Positions 1-10,982 of a stretch of DNA of 43,204 nucleotides are shown here, piece by piece. The translations under genes were made by a program, and so were the position numbers. Origin of the DNA: Chromatiaceae bacterium (GTDB lineage Bacteria; Pseudomonadota; Gammaproteobacteria; Chromatiales; Chromatiaceae); NCBI GenBank assembly GCA_025458165.1, contig JALOTB010000067.1:963-44166 (forward strand), written 5' to 3'. The notes below the pieces were generated by a model. The model was given only the letters and a program-made list of their open reading frames with translations, was not told the origin of the DNA and did no database searches. The first letter of the stretch is position 1. Every line of letters begins with the position of its first letter.

Positions 1-23
1 CCCCCCCCCCCCCCCCCCCCCCC
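1..23. other. Homopolymer run of 23 C at window start
   Basis: The first 23 bases are all C and the sequence then becomes ordinary. A run this long is unusual in a bacterial chromosome. It may be a contig-end artefact, for example poly-G basecalling read on the opposite strand. I see no gene in it. Confidence 0.7.
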
Positions 24-60
24 GCCAACATCTAGAAACGACCCGATACCCCGCCGGATT

Positions 61-1488
61 TCAGTTGCCGCCGAGGGGCTGGGCGGTTCTCCCTTCAAAA
101 AAACCCTGCTGAATATAATGGAGCATAGCCGCCTCGAGATCCGTCCCGAAAGCGGCCACGAGGTCAGGGTAATTGGCAAGATACTGAGCGGCATCGAAGA
201 GGAGCTCGTCGGTTCTTCCTTCGAAGAACCCCTGCTTAATATAATGCAGCGTAGCCGCCTCGAAATCCGTCCCGAAAGCGGCCACGAGGTCGGGGTAATT
301 GGCGAGATACTGAACGATATCGAATGCGCCGATTGCCCGCCCTTCGATGCGACCGGATCCTGTATAATGCAGTGCACCGACCTCGTGCGTGGGATTGGTT
401 CTGAAGGCATCGATCAGATCGGCGTAAGATGCGATGTATTCGAGTCCGTTGAACACTTCGGTCGAGACGGGCGTGTTCATGTCTTCCCATAGCTCCTCAG
501 CGGTGATCGCCCGACGGTAGACGCGGACGTCGTCCATGATTCCCTCGAAGTGTTGTCCGGCCGCAGTCAGGCCGCCCAGGGTCAGCGGCCCGCCCGTTTT
601 CAGGATCGTCGCCGAGTGCGGCTGGGCCGCGACTTCAACCCCATTGAGGTACAGTCGGAGCATTTCCCCATCGAAAGTGGCCGCAAGATGGTTCCATTGA
701 AACGGCTCCAGTGGCCGGCCTCCGAACACCTCCAACCGTTGCCCATCGGCCCCCTCTATGGCCGACGAAGGGCCGTTGTAACCGGCGTGGGCCGCGAGGT
801 AGTAGGCTGGTTGTTCCGGTTCGGCAGGCCGTTCCTTCGCAATGATGGCCTGCCGACCTGCTATAAGATTGGTTGGGTACAACCAAGCTCCCACCGTCAT
901 CTCCGTCGTCAGATCCAAGGATGTCGCGGGATTCAGGATGACGCGATCGTCTACGCCGTCAAACCAGAGTCCCCCACCAAACCGCCCACCATCGATGCGG
1001 AGAGCCCCTGAAATCGAGCCGAGATTGCCCCTGCCAGAGGCATCCAAGGCCAATGCTCCGCTGACTTCCTCGAAGCCGAAGGCGGCAACCAGTCCCGTGT
1101 CGACTTCGTTTGAGAAGTCGCTTTCAATGGTCCGCGTCGTATCGTAGGCGGTAACTGCGAAGTAGTAGATGACTCCGTCCTCGAGATCTAATACCGTGTA
1201 ACGCGTTTGGTTTCCGACGTCCACCACAGTCGTGTACTGACCACGGCCCAGTCCGTAGTAGAGGAGGTAACCACCCACGTTGGGCGACGCGCTGGGATTC
1301 CAAGCGAGGGTGACCGCTTGGGCCATAGTACTCCCCACGGTTAGCGGAACAGCGATCACCGCGCGGAAGACGAAACGTCTGAGGAGTAAAGGCCCAACGC
1401 GAAGGTCAGCGCCTAACGGGTCGATACCACCCAGATACGCGAATCCGGGCAGGAACCGCCGGAGTAAATGAGGCCATTTTCTTGGCAT
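61..1488 (-). CDS. Secreted FN3/LamG-domain protein with C-terminal 42-residue repeats
   Basis: Probably a secreted or surface protein that binds carbohydrate or matrix; no enzyme motif is visible. The start at 1488 is chosen because GAGGTG lies just upstream of that ATG; the frame continues open to 1551. From this start, a long charged leader ends in a hydrophobic stretch and an AQA cleavage-like site near residue 58. A fibronectin type III-like domain (about 59-132) follows, then a LamG/concanavalin-like domain (about 134-336) with a WFDGVDD motif and a DDVRVYRRAL-like end. Three repeats close the protein, two near-identical (YLANYPDLVAAFGTD, then HYI.QGFFEGRT) and one diverged. Such repeats occur in large exported proteins of several proteobacteria. 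Function unknown; the leader is unusually long for a normal signal peptide. Confidence 0.75.
   Translation of the reverse strand: MPRKWPHLLRRFLPGFAYLGGIDPLGADLRVGPLLLRRFVFRAVIAVPLTVGSTMAQAVTLAWNPSASPNVGGYLLYYGLGRGQYTTVVDVGNQTRYTVLDLEDGVIYYFAVTAYDTTRTIESDFSNEVDTGLVAAFGFEEVSGALALDASGRGNLGSISGALRIDGGRFGGGLWFDGVDDRVILNPATSLDLTTEMTVGAWLYPTNLIAGRQAIIAKERPAEPEQPAYYLAAHAGYNGPSSAIEGADGQRLEVFGGRPLEPFQWNHLAATFDGEMLRLYLNGVEVAAQPHSATILKTGGPLTLGGLTAAGQHFEGIMDDVRVYRRAITAEELWEDMNTPVSTEVFNGLEYIASYADLIDAFRTNPTHEVGALHYTGSGRIEGRAIGAFDIVQYLANYPDLVAAFGTDFEAATLHYIKQGFFEGRTDELLFDAAQYLANYPDLVAAFGTDLEAAMLHYIQQGFFEGRTAQPLGGN
84..335 (-). repeat. Two tandem 126-bp coding repeats
   Basis: Two adjacent 126-bp units (about 84-209 and 210-335) are nearly identical and encode the last two 42-residue repeats of the LamG-domain protein. 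The shared core, for example GCCGCCTCGA.ATCCGTCCC, recurs exactly 126 bases apart (128 and 254). A third, more diverged unit lies at about 336-461. The similarity suggests recent duplication or gene conversion. Confidence 0.8.
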
Positions 1489-1694
1489 TCCCCACCTCAT
1501 TAATGAAGTTAAGTGCTGAGCTATCTGGGTGACGCCCGTCGACACAACCACAATCTACATCTTGATGTTCTAGTCCGGCACGCGAAAGTCAAGGGGTTTA
1601 AAGGTTTGCCGTTTCGTCCGAGCATTCGATAGTCGGAGATGCCGAAACCGGACCGTTTTGCCCCTCGCAAGATTTGGCAGCCGGAACCGAGATC

Positions 1695-3158
1695 GTTACC
1701 GTTCAGGTACTCCATGCATAACAGCGAGGTAGGCGCGTAACCTTGCGCTATGCCTGAGCAGAACTTGCCGTTGCGCCCGAGGCCCCGGAGGCGCAAGTTG
1801 CAGGGCTGCGCGCTCGGGTGGCAGATCAAGAGGCAGATTGCCGAGTTGCTGGCACGCATCCAGGTGCTGGAGGCGCGCCTGGCCAAGGATAGCCACAACT
1901 TGAGCAAGCCACACGCCTCAGACCCGCCCTTCAAGCAGCCGCCGCCCCGCTCGCTGTGCCAGTCCAAGGGGCGCAAGCGCGGTGGGCAGAAGGGCCATCC
2001 CGGCGCCACCCGGGCGCTGGTCCACGATCCCCAGCACACCGTCGTTGTTCCGCTCGCCGGTCGCTGCGCCTGCGGGCGTGGCCTGTCGGGCATCGCCGTT
2101 GAGAAATTGCCCGAACGTCGCCAGGTCCCCGATCTGGTGGTTCGCCGCGCGGTCACCGAGTATCGCACCGGGGCGGGCGTATGCGCCTGCGGCCAGCGGC
2201 ATCGCAGTGCCTTCCCCGACGGAGTCGATGCGCCAGTGCAGTGCGGACCAGGGCTCGCGGCCTTGGCGGTGTGCCTCACCCACGAGCAGCACCTGCCCTA
2301 TCAGCGCACGGCCGAGCTGTTCCAAGCGCTGGCCGGCATCGCTCTCTCGCCGGCGACGCTCTCTGCAATGGGGCGCGAGGCCGCGGCGCGTCTCACCGCA
2401 CCGGTGGCGGCGCTCGGCCAGGCGCTCCTCGAGCAAGCGGTGGCACATGCCGATGAAACCGGGCTGCGCGTCGGCGGGGCCCTGGCGTGGCTGCACGTGC
2501 TGTGCAGCGCGACCCTGACTTTCTACGCCGTGCATGCCAAGCGCGGACGCGAGGCGCTCGCCGCCTTCCGCGGCATCCTGGTCCACGACCACTGGTCGGC
2601 CTACGCCTCCTATCCCTGCCAACTTGCCTTGTGCCCCGCCCACCACCTGCGCGAGCTGATCGCAGTGGCCGAGACCTCCCCCCGGCGGGCCTGGCCAACC
2701 GCGTTGATCGCCCTGCTGTGCGAGGCCAATGACGCCGCCAGCATGGCCCGCGCCGCCGGCTTCAACGCGCTGCTCGCCGCGGGCGCCCCGCCCGCTGCCA
2801 CCCCTCGCCGCCACGCGCCCCCCGGTCGTCGACAGCGGGTCAAGCATTCCCCGGCCTATAACCTGATCAGCCGCCTGCACGAGCACCGCGATGAGGTCCT
2901 GCGCTTCCTCACCGATCTCACTGTCCCGTTTGATAATAACCAGGCCGAACGCGACATCCGCAGACGTAAGCTCAAGCAGAAGGTGTCCGGCGGCTTTCGT
3001 TGCGAGGACGGAGCGCACGCCTTCGCCATCATCCGCTCCTGCCTCTCCACCCTGCGCAAGCCGTCCATCGACACCTATCAAGCATTGGTTCTGACCTTCC
3101 AGGGCAACCAACCGATGCCGCGCCTCGCGTAGATTCACTGGCCGACCTGAACAGTTGC
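1695..3158 (+). mobile_element. IS66-family insertion sequence, solo transposase type
   Basis: The element is bounded by an imperfect inverted repeat: GTTACCGTTCAGGT at 1695-1708 and ACCTGAACAGTTGC at 3145-3158 (11 of 14 positions match when one end is reverse-complemented). Inside is a single transposase gene; the accessory tnpA and tnpB genes of classical IS66 elements are absent, as in the ISBst12-like subgroup. I could not identify a convincing target duplication. The exact outer ends may lie a few bases further out. Confidence 0.6.
1750..3132 (+). CDS. IS66-family transposase (TnpC-like)
   Basis: DDE transposase of 460 residues that moves the surrounding element. An N-terminal coiled-coil/leucine-zipper region (QIAELLARIQVLEARL) and a basic GRKRGGQKGHPG segment are typical of IS66 TnpC. 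A cysteine-rich zinc-finger-like part follows (CACGRG, CACGQRH). The catalytic core shows HADETGLRV and LVHDHWSAY (the two Asp) and FDNNQAERDIR (the Glu), then the usual KVSGGFR..DGA and FA.IRS..STLRK ending. It is somewhat shorter than the usual 500 or more residues, but all core motifs are present and the frame is intact, so it may be active. Confidence 0.93.
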   Translation: MPEQNLPLRPRPRRRKLQGCALGWQIKRQIAELLARIQVLEARLAKDSHNLSKPHASDPPFKQPPPRSLCQSKGRKRGGQKGHPGATRALVHDPQHTVVVPLAGRCACGRGLSGIAVEKLPERRQVPDLVVRRAVTEYRTGAGVCACGQRHRSAFPDGVDAPVQCGPGLAALAVCLTHEQHLPYQRTAELFQALAGIALSPATLSAMGREAAARLTAPVAALGQALLEQAVAHADETGLRVGGALAWLHVLCSATLTFYAVHAKRGREALAAFRGILVHDHWSAYASYPCQLALCPAHHLRELIAVAETSPRRAWPTALIALLCEANDAASMARAAGFNALLAAGAPPAATPRRHAPPGRRQRVKHSPAYNLISRLHEHRDEVLRFLTDLTVPFDNNQAERDIRRRKLKQKVSGGFRCEDGAHAFAIIRSCLSTLRKPSIDTYQALVLTFQGNQPMPRLA

Positions 3159-3473
3159 CAGTTAGCTTGACCCGCCATGTTGCAGGAGAGGGCCTTTCGG
3201 CTGTCAGGTATCGCCACGAGTCGTGGTTAAATCCCAACGAGTCGGTACGGGTCATTCTGGCGTCGTACCGTTGGACAAAGCGAGCGACAATGCAGGCACC
3301 CTGAGCGTCGGGGCCTGGTTGTGCAGGTGTTTCTAATGCCTCAATCGGTCCTTCTGTCTCGGACACCGACCCGCCCATCGCGGTGTTGCGCGTGATGATC
3401 TGAGCGTCGCCGAGCCTCGGAGTGACGGTCATTCGGCGAGGTCGGGGTCTGCGGTCCCCAAGGCGGAGGCGGC
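3159..3473. other. Gene-poor stretch between IS66 element and pcm
   Basis: About 315 bases with no recognisable gene. The minus strand is open through this stretch, but that frame continues antisense through the transposase and its translation matches nothing I recognise. It may be flanking DNA disrupted by the insertion. Confidence 0.4.
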
Positions 3474-4253
3474 TCATTCCCTGCCCGCACCCGGCCCGGT
3501 GACCGGGACGAAGCGCACCGGGAGGATGTTGCGCCGCTCGAGGGTCCCCTCCGGGGTCTTGACCAGGACGACAAGCTGCTGGGTCCAGCCGGTCTCGCCG
3601 ATCGGCATGACCAGCCGTCCGCCGATCTTTAACTGATCGACCAAGGGCTGCGGGACGTGATCAAGCGCGGCGGTGACGACCACGGCATCGAAGGGGGCGG
3701 CCTCGGGCCAGCCGAGGTAGCCGTCGCCGGCGCGGACATGGACCCGCTCGTAGCCCAGCTCGGCCAGGATCTCCGCCGCACGCTCGGCGAGCTCGGTGAC
3801 GATCTCCACCGAGTAGACCTCCACCCCCATCTGGGCGAGGACCGCGGCCTGGTAGCCCGAGCCGGTGCCGAGCTCGTAGACCTTGTCGCCGGCCTTGACC
3901 TCCAGCAGGTGGGTCATGATCGCGACGACGAAGGGTTGCGAGATCGTCTGCCCGCGCCCGATCGGCAGGGGGTGGTTGCCGTAGGCCTCGAGGCGCAGAA
4001 TCGGGGGCACGAAGGCGTGCCGCGGGGTGCGCCGCAGGGCGTCGATGACGGCGGGATCGAGCTGGTCGAAGCCGAGCTCGTCGCGGAGCTCCGCCACCTG
4101 GGCCTGGACCTCGCGGATCAGCGCCTCACGCTGCGCGGTATAGTGCGGCTCCTCCTGGGCGCAGGCGGCGGGGGTGACGATCAGGGCGGCGAGGGCGGGT
4201 AGGGCGTGCATCAGTCTGGTGTGCCGGCGGCGGCTGCGGATGGGCTCGCTCAT
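3474..4253 (-). CDS. pcm: Exported protein-L-isoaspartate O-methyltransferase
   Basis: Uses S-adenosylmethionine to methylate L-isoaspartyl residues in damaged proteins, starting their repair. The 259-residue protein has a hydrophobic N-terminal leader (about residues 14-32) ending in TPAACAQ, so it is probably periplasmic, unlike the classical cytosolic enzyme of about 210 residues. The family core follows: RHAFVP, GRGQTISQPFVVAIM, the SAM-binding motif YELGTGSGYQAAVLA, then VHVRAGDGYLGWPEAAPFDAV and a C-terminal LPVRFVPVTG. The gene is alone on its strand and diverges from the thioredoxin-CcdA gene at 4413. A lipobox was considered, but the -3 position is Pro, so signal peptidase I cleavage is more likely. 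Confidence 0.9.
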   Translation of the reverse strand: MSEPIRSRRRHTRLMHALPALAALIVTPAACAQEEPHYTAQREALIREVQAQVAELRDELGFDQLDPAVIDALRRTPRHAFVPPILRLEAYGNHPLPIGRGQTISQPFVVAIMTHLLEVKAGDKVYELGTGSGYQAAVLAQMGVEVYSVEIVTELAERAAEILAELGYERVHVRAGDGYLGWPEAAPFDAVVVTAALDHVPQPLVDQLKIGGRLVMPIGETGWTQQLVVLVKTPEGTLERRNILPVRFVPVTGPGAGRE

Positions 4254-4412
4254 AGCGTTTTCTCAAGGCGTTCTCATGCCGGTCTCGGCATCCTTGACTT
4301 TCAGTATAGAGCCGTCTGCCGACCTCCTCGCCGGGGTGGGAGGCGGATAGGGTGCTCGCGGGCGGTGTGAGAGCCGCCCTGTCGTCCGTATCCGTCAGGT
4401 TGGAGCCGTCCC

Positions 4413-5725
4413 ATGACCCGAGGCCACCGGATGCCCCTCTTGCGCGAGCACCGAGCGCCATCTCTGGCCCTTTTGCTGATCCTCCCCTGGCTTATCCTCG
4501 CCGGTGCGTCCCGCGCCGCCGAGCCCGACTGGGTGGGCACCGCGGCCGATGGCGGCGCCCAGGTCAATCTCTGGTTCTTCTGGTCCCAGCGCTGCCCCCA
4601 TTGCCGCGAGGCGCTCCCGTTCATCGAGCGGCTCCAGCACGAGCAGCCGTGGATACAGGTCCGCTCACACGAGCTGACCAGTGACCGTGCGAGTGTGGCG
4701 CTCTACGTGGCGATGGCCGAGTCGCTCGGACAGGAGGCCCGCTCGGTGCCCGCCTTCTTCGTCTGCGGTCGGATGCTCACCGGGTACGACTCGTCCCAGG
4801 GGACGGGGCGCCAGATCCTGCAGCTCGCCGAGCTGTGCCGGCGTCTGGCGCCCGAGCACCCGGGCGCGCCGCGGTCCGCCGCGGTGCCGCAGACGAATGG
4901 CGAGTCGCTGCGCCTGCCGGTGCTCGGCGCGGTCGACCCCAAGGCGATCTCGCTGCCGGTCTTCACCCTGGTCATCGCGGGGCTCGACGCCTTCAATCCC
5001 TGCGCCTTCTTCGTCCTGCTGTTCCTGTTGAGCCTGATGGTCCATGCCCGCAGCCGCCCGCGGATGCTGGTGATCGGGGGGACCTTCGTGGTCTTCTCGG
5101 GGCTGACCTATTTCTTGTTCATGGCCGCTTGGCTGAACCTGTTCCTGGTGGTCGGCGGGGCGCCGGTCGTGACGCTGATCGCGGGGCTGGTGGCGGTGCT
5201 GATCGGGCTCCTCAACGCCAAGGAGTGGTTCTTTTTCCACCAGGGGCCGAGCCTGTCGATCCCGGAGACGGCCAAGCCGGGACTCTTTCGGCGCATGCGC
5301 GGGCTGCTCGCCGCGGACAACATGACCACCATGCTGGCCGGCACCGTCACGCTCGCCGCCGCCGCCAACAGCTACGAGCTGCTGTGCACGGCGGGGTTTC
5401 CCATGGTCTACACGCGTGTGCTGACCCTCAATGAGTTGGACGGCGCGGGCTACTACGCCTTTCTGGCGCTCTACAATCTGATCTACGTGCTCCCGCTGCT
5501 GGCCATCGTTCTCGTCTTCACGGCCACCCTGGGGGCGCGCAAGTTGACCGAGCGCCAGGGGCGCACGCTCAAGCTCCTCTCCGGCCTGATGATGCTCGGG
5601 CTGGGGCTGGTGATGCTCTTCGCCCCGGACCTCCTCGATCGCCTTTGGGTGGGCGGCGCCCTGCTCGCCGGGGCGCTCGCGCTCACCGGGCTCCTGAGCT
5701 GGGTCGATCGGCGTCGCTCGCTCGT

Positions 5726-5729
<4 letters not shown>
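4413..5729 (+). CDS. Thioredoxin domain fused to CcdA/DsbD-like membrane domain
   Basis: Probably moves reducing power across the inner membrane to periplasmic thiols or apocytochromes. A signal segment (about 15-36) precedes a thioredoxin fold with CPHC at residues 61-64 and SVPAFFVCG with the cis-Pro. From about residue 180 come six or more membrane spans of the CcdA type, with two intramembrane cysteines in FNPCAFF (C197) and LLCTAGFP (C325) expected to form the redox pair. DsbD has the opposite order, with its thioredoxin domain at the C-terminus. Start chosen from GGAG about 9 bases upstream. Substrate unknown; the nearby cytochrome c genes (nirS, nirC) would need such a reductant. Confidence 0.85.
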
Positions 5730-7976
<2,247 letters not shown>

Positions 7977-7983
7977 CCTAGCG

Positions 7984-8019
7984 CCGCCCGCCGCCGGCCA
8001 GACCGCCGGCGGCGGGCGG
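7984..8019 (+). terminator. Strong GC hairpin after nirS
   Basis: Two perfectly complementary 15-base arms (7984-7998 and 8005-8019) enclose a six-base loop, starting eight bases after the nirS stop codon. It lacks a clear T-tract, so it may act as a terminator or as a 3' stabiliser that raises nirS mRNA over the downstream genes. Confidence 0.65.
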
Positions 8020-8248
8020 ACCCGAAGGCGATAGGGCAAGGGGCGGACGCACGGTGTCGGCAGGGGTCTGGTCCTAGACACCGCGAGCGGACGGCTGAGG
8101 ACCGATGGCAAGGTCGACGGGGCTGGAGTGAGGCTAAGAGGTTGCGCTGCCACAGCGCTTACGTGCTCGCGCATCGCTCAGCACCCCAAGGCCTGCAAGG
8201 CTCGGCGAGTCGCCGTCGGGGGCAGTGAGGCAACCCTGAGGGCTAGCG

Positions 8249-9025
8249 ATGGGCACGCAGTTTCCGGCTCGGCGTGTTGCCCTTTCAGATCTTGCGGATG
8301 CCATGCGCGACGGGATACGCGTCTTTCGGCAAATCCCAGGCGTCAGCGTCGCGTATGCGGCCGTTTTCACAGTCGTTGGCCTGATCGTGCTCAGCGCCAT
8401 CGGTGCCTTCGGTCTCTCGCCGTTGGCGTTGCCCCTCGCCGGCGGCTTCATGCTCCTCGGTCCGGTGTTGGTGGCAGGCTATTTCGAGCTCGCCAGCCGG
8501 CGCGAGCGCGGACAGCACCCCCGCCTGCGCGATGCCTTCGGGGCCTTTCGGCGCGCCCCGGCCGATCTCTGGATGCTGGCGCTCGTCTGCGCCTTTCTCT
8601 TCCTCATCTGGATCACCGACGCCGGGGTTCTCTACAGTTTCACCCTGGCCGGCGCGCACCTTCCATACAGTCTCGACTGGCGGCCGGAGCAGGGGACGGC
8701 GGTCCTGGGATTTGTCTTCTGGGGTTCGCTCATGGGCGCGGTGCTTGCGTTCATGATCTACGCCGTGACGGCATTCTCCGTCCCCCTGATCTACGAGCGC
8801 CGCAGCGGTGTGGTGCAGGGCGTCGAGGCGGGTGTCCGTGCGGTGTTTGGCAACTTCCTCGTCTGCCTCGCCTGGGGCCTGGTCCTGAGTGGCGTCATCC
8901 TGCTCTCCATCCTTCTACTCCCGGTGCTGCTGGTCTCGTTGCCGGTGATGGCCTACGCCAGCTTTGCCCTGTACCGCCGAGTCTTTCCGGCTCTGCCGCC
9001 GGGCGACGTACCCGCGGCAGCCTGA
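8249..9025 (+). CDS. DUF2189-like integral membrane protein
   Basis: A 258-residue inner-membrane protein with about six hydrophobic spans, first at 37-55 and last at about 210-245, and an N-terminal cytosolic segment (ALSDLADAMRDGIRVFRQIP). The pattern GPVLVAGYFELASRRERGQ and IYAVTAFSVPLIYERRSG resembles the DUF2189 family, which has no defined biochemical role. It lies between nirS and nirC on the same strand but is separated from nirS by the hairpin and from nirC by an FNR-type box, so it may be a separate transcript. The call rests on overall resemblance only. Confidence 0.75.
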   Translation: MGTQFPARRVALSDLADAMRDGIRVFRQIPGVSVAYAAVFTVVGLIVLSAIGAFGLSPLALPLAGGFMLLGPVLVAGYFELASRRERGQHPRLRDAFGAFRRAPADLWMLALVCAFLFLIWITDAGVLYSFTLAGAHLPYSLDWRPEQGTAVLGFVFWGSLMGAVLAFMIYAVTAFSVPLIYERRSGVVQGVEAGVRAVFGNFLVCLAWGLVLSGVILLSILLLPVLLVSLPVMAYASFALYRRVFPALPPGDVPAAA

Positions 9026-9192
9026 GGTCTGGCCGACTCCGTTTAGCAGTCGCCTGCATGACGAACCAAAGCGGGCGGCCTCGGCGCGTGGTACCGCTTC
9101 GGCGGGTTGCGGGTCGTTCCTCTGGGGTCCTGCGGTGACCGGCCGTGCTGCGGCACGCGGCAGCGGTACTCGCGACGGCTGGGTTGGCCGGT

Positions 9193-9206
9193 TTGATGTC
9201 AGTCAA
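9193..9206 (+). promoter_or_regulatory. FNR/Dnr-type box upstream of nirC
   Basis: TTGATGTCAGTCAA fits TTGAT-N4-[AG]TCAA, the site recognised by FNR/Dnr-type regulators. It lies about 140 bases before nirC, which heads the heme d1 operon; class II activation would start transcription near 9241. The 315-base gap 9026-9340 holds nothing else I recognise. Confidence 0.65.
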
Positions 9207-9340
9207 GTTCGATCCTCGGCGCTTTGGTTAGGGTAGTTCCAGCCCAGTGTACGGGCCGGCGCAGCGGGCACTGACGCATCGTGCCGGCCCGTGCGACCGA
9301 GGCTGCCAAGACCAAGCCGGGCCGGCCGGCCAAGCCCACC

Positions 9341-9727
9341 ATGCCGAGGTCTCCGATGCTCCGACTCCTTCACCTCGTGACGAAGCTAGTCGCCCTCTTC
9401 ATCTCGGGGCTCGCCGTCCTATCCGCCGTGAGTCTGCTCGTCCTGTCCGCCGCGCCGGCGGCGGCGCGTGCGGAGCCCTCGCCCGAGCGCCAGGCGGAGC
9501 TCCGCAACCTGCTGGTGCAGGACTGCGGCTCCTGCCACGGACTCACGCTGGCGGGCGGGCTGGGTCCGCCGATCCGCGCCGAGGACCTGGAGATCAAGCC
9601 GGTCGACTACCTCGCCTACACCATCCTCAACGGCCGGCCGGGGACGGCCATGCCCCCTTGGCGGCCCTTCCTTTCGGATGCCGAGGCCGTTTGGTTGGCA
9701 CAGGTCCTCAAAGCGCCGGCGGACTGA
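9341..9727 (+). CDS. nirC: NirC-type small monoheme cytochrome c
   Basis: Periplasmic c-type cytochrome that in nir operons is thought to donate electrons to NirS or act in heme d1 maturation. The chosen 128-residue product has a hydrophobic leader (about 10-44, ending AAARA), CGSCH at C62-C65-H66, and a later MPPWRPFLSD segment with the likely Met ligand. The start is uncertain: GTG at 9281 gives 20 more residues and ATG at 9356 fewer; neither has a strong ribosome site. It begins the run nirC-nirF-nirD-nirL-nirGH, 49 bases before the preferred nirF start. Confidence 0.85.
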   Translation: MPRSPMLRLLHLVTKLVALFISGLAVLSAVSLLVLSAAPAAARAEPSPERQAELRNLLVQDCGSCHGLTLAGGLGPPIRAEDLEIKPVDYLAYTILNGRPGTAMPPWRPFLSDAEAVWLAQVLKAPAD

Positions 9728-9746
9728 CCGAGCGGAAAGATTGGCT

Positions 9747-9760
9747 CCGTAGATGAACGC
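9747..9760. repeat. Dispersed 14-bp repeat, copy 2
   Basis: Identical to 6082-6095 (CCGTAGATGAACGC). It contains the ATG at 9753 that would otherwise be the longest nirF start, which argues for a downstream start. Confidence 0.5.
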
Positions 9761-9776
9761 GAATGAACGCAAACGG

Positions 9777-10982
9777 ATGCGAGATCAAGTGGCTGGGCTG
9801 CGCGTGAATCGTCGCTTTCTCTTATTTGCGGTCGCCGCGACCCTGACACTCCCGCCGCTGGTCGCAGGCGCGGAGCGCGGGACCGGTGATCTCGGCATCG
9901 TCGTCGAGCGTGCGGCGGGCAGCGTGCAGGTGATCGAGACGACCGGCAATACGGCGCTCAAGCGCGTGGAGGGGCTGGGCGATCTCTCCCATGCCTCGGC
10001 CGTGTTCTCGCGCGACGGCCGCTATGCGTACGTGTTCGGGCGCGACGGCGGTCTGTCCAAGGTCGATCTGCTGACGGCGCGGCTGGTGCAGCGGGTGCAG
10101 CAGGGGGGCAACAGCATCGGCGGGGCCATCTCGCAGGACGGCCGGCTGGTCGCGGTCGCCAACTACGAGCCGGGTGGGGTGCGGGTGTTCGATGCCGAGA
10201 GCCTGAAGCTGGTGGCCGACATCCCCGCGGAGTACGGCCACGAGGGCAAGACCTCGAAGGTCATCGGGCTGGTCGACGCCCCCGGCAACCGCTTCGTCTT
10301 CAGCCTTTGGGACGCGGGAGAGATCTGGGTCGCGGACCTGACCGACCCGGCGCAGGTCAGGATTGAGAAACATCGCAACATCGGGCGCAACCCCTACGAT
10401 GCCCTGCTCACGCCCGACGGCCGTTACTACATCGCGGGCCTGTTCGGCGAGGACGGCCTTGCCTTGCTCGACCTCTGGCATCCGCAGGCGGGCGTGCGCC
10501 GCATCCTTCCCGGTTACGGGCGGGGCGAGGAGCCGCTGCCGGTCTACAAGATGCCGCACCTGGAGGGCTGGGCGGTGGCCGGCGGGCGTGCCTTCCTGCC
10601 CGCGATCGGGCGCCGTGAGGTCCTGGTCGTCGACACGACGCGCTGGGAGGAGGTCGGCCGCATCCCGGTCAAGGGCCAGCCGGTGTTCGTGATGGCGCGG
10701 CCGGACGGGCGCCAGGTCTGGGTCAACTTCGCCTTCCCGGACAACCAGTGGATCCAGGTCTTCGACACCGAGACCCTCGCCCTGGTGCAGACCCTGGAGC
10801 CGGGGCCGGCGATCCTGCACATGGAGTTCGAGCCGCGCGGCGAGGAGGTCTGGGTCTCGGTTCGCGACGCCGACCGCGTCGACGTCTACGACACGGCGCG
10901 CTTCGAGCGCCGCGCGAGCCTGCCGGCCGACAAGCCGAGCGGCATCTTCCTCACCGCACGCGCCCACCGCATCGGACTATGA
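9777..10982 (+). CDS. nirF: Heme d1 biosynthesis protein NirF
   Basis: Periplasmic beta-propeller protein needed for heme d1 synthesis, probably acting between the NirJ and NirN steps. The sequence has a positively charged leader and hydrophobic core (RRFLLFAVAATLTLPPLVAGA) and then a NirS-like propeller without a c-heme domain: DGRYAYVFGRDG, VANYEPGGVRVFDAE, RNPYDALLTPDGRYYIAGLFGEDG and a MEFEPRGEEVWVS blade. The start at 9777 (401 residues) is preferred because ATG 9753 lies in a dispersed repeat. No lipobox cysteine is present, unlike the Pseudomonas lipoprotein form. The stop overlaps nirD by four bases (ATGA), showing tight coupling. Confidence 0.93.
   Translation: MRDQVAGLRVNRRFLLFAVAATLTLPPLVAGAERGTGDLGIVVERAAGSVQVIETTGNTALKRVEGLGDLSHASAVFSRDGRYAYVFGRDGGLSKVDLLTARLVQRVQQGGNSIGGAISQDGRLVAVANYEPGGVRVFDAESLKLVADIPAEYGHEGKTSKVIGLVDAPGNRFVFSLWDAGEIWVADLTDPAQVRIEKHRNIGRNPYDALLTPDGRYYIAGLFGEDGLALLDLWHPQAGVRRILPGYGRGEEPLPVYKMPHLEGWAVAGGRAFLPAIGRREVLVVDTTRWEEVGRIPVKGQPVFVMARPDGRQVWVNFAFPDNQWIQVFDTETLALVQTLEPGPAILHMEFEPRGEEVWVSVRDADRVDVYDTARFERRASLPADKPSGIFLTARAHRIGL

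Noticed and set aside
1918..3477. Long minus-strand open frame of 519 codons
   Set aside because: It runs antisense to the transposase gene, whose plus-strand reading has clear IS66 motifs; the long frame is a by-product of high GC.
4180..4253. Lipoprotein signal in the Pcm leader
   Set aside because: The residue three before the cysteine is Pro, which does not fit the lipobox.
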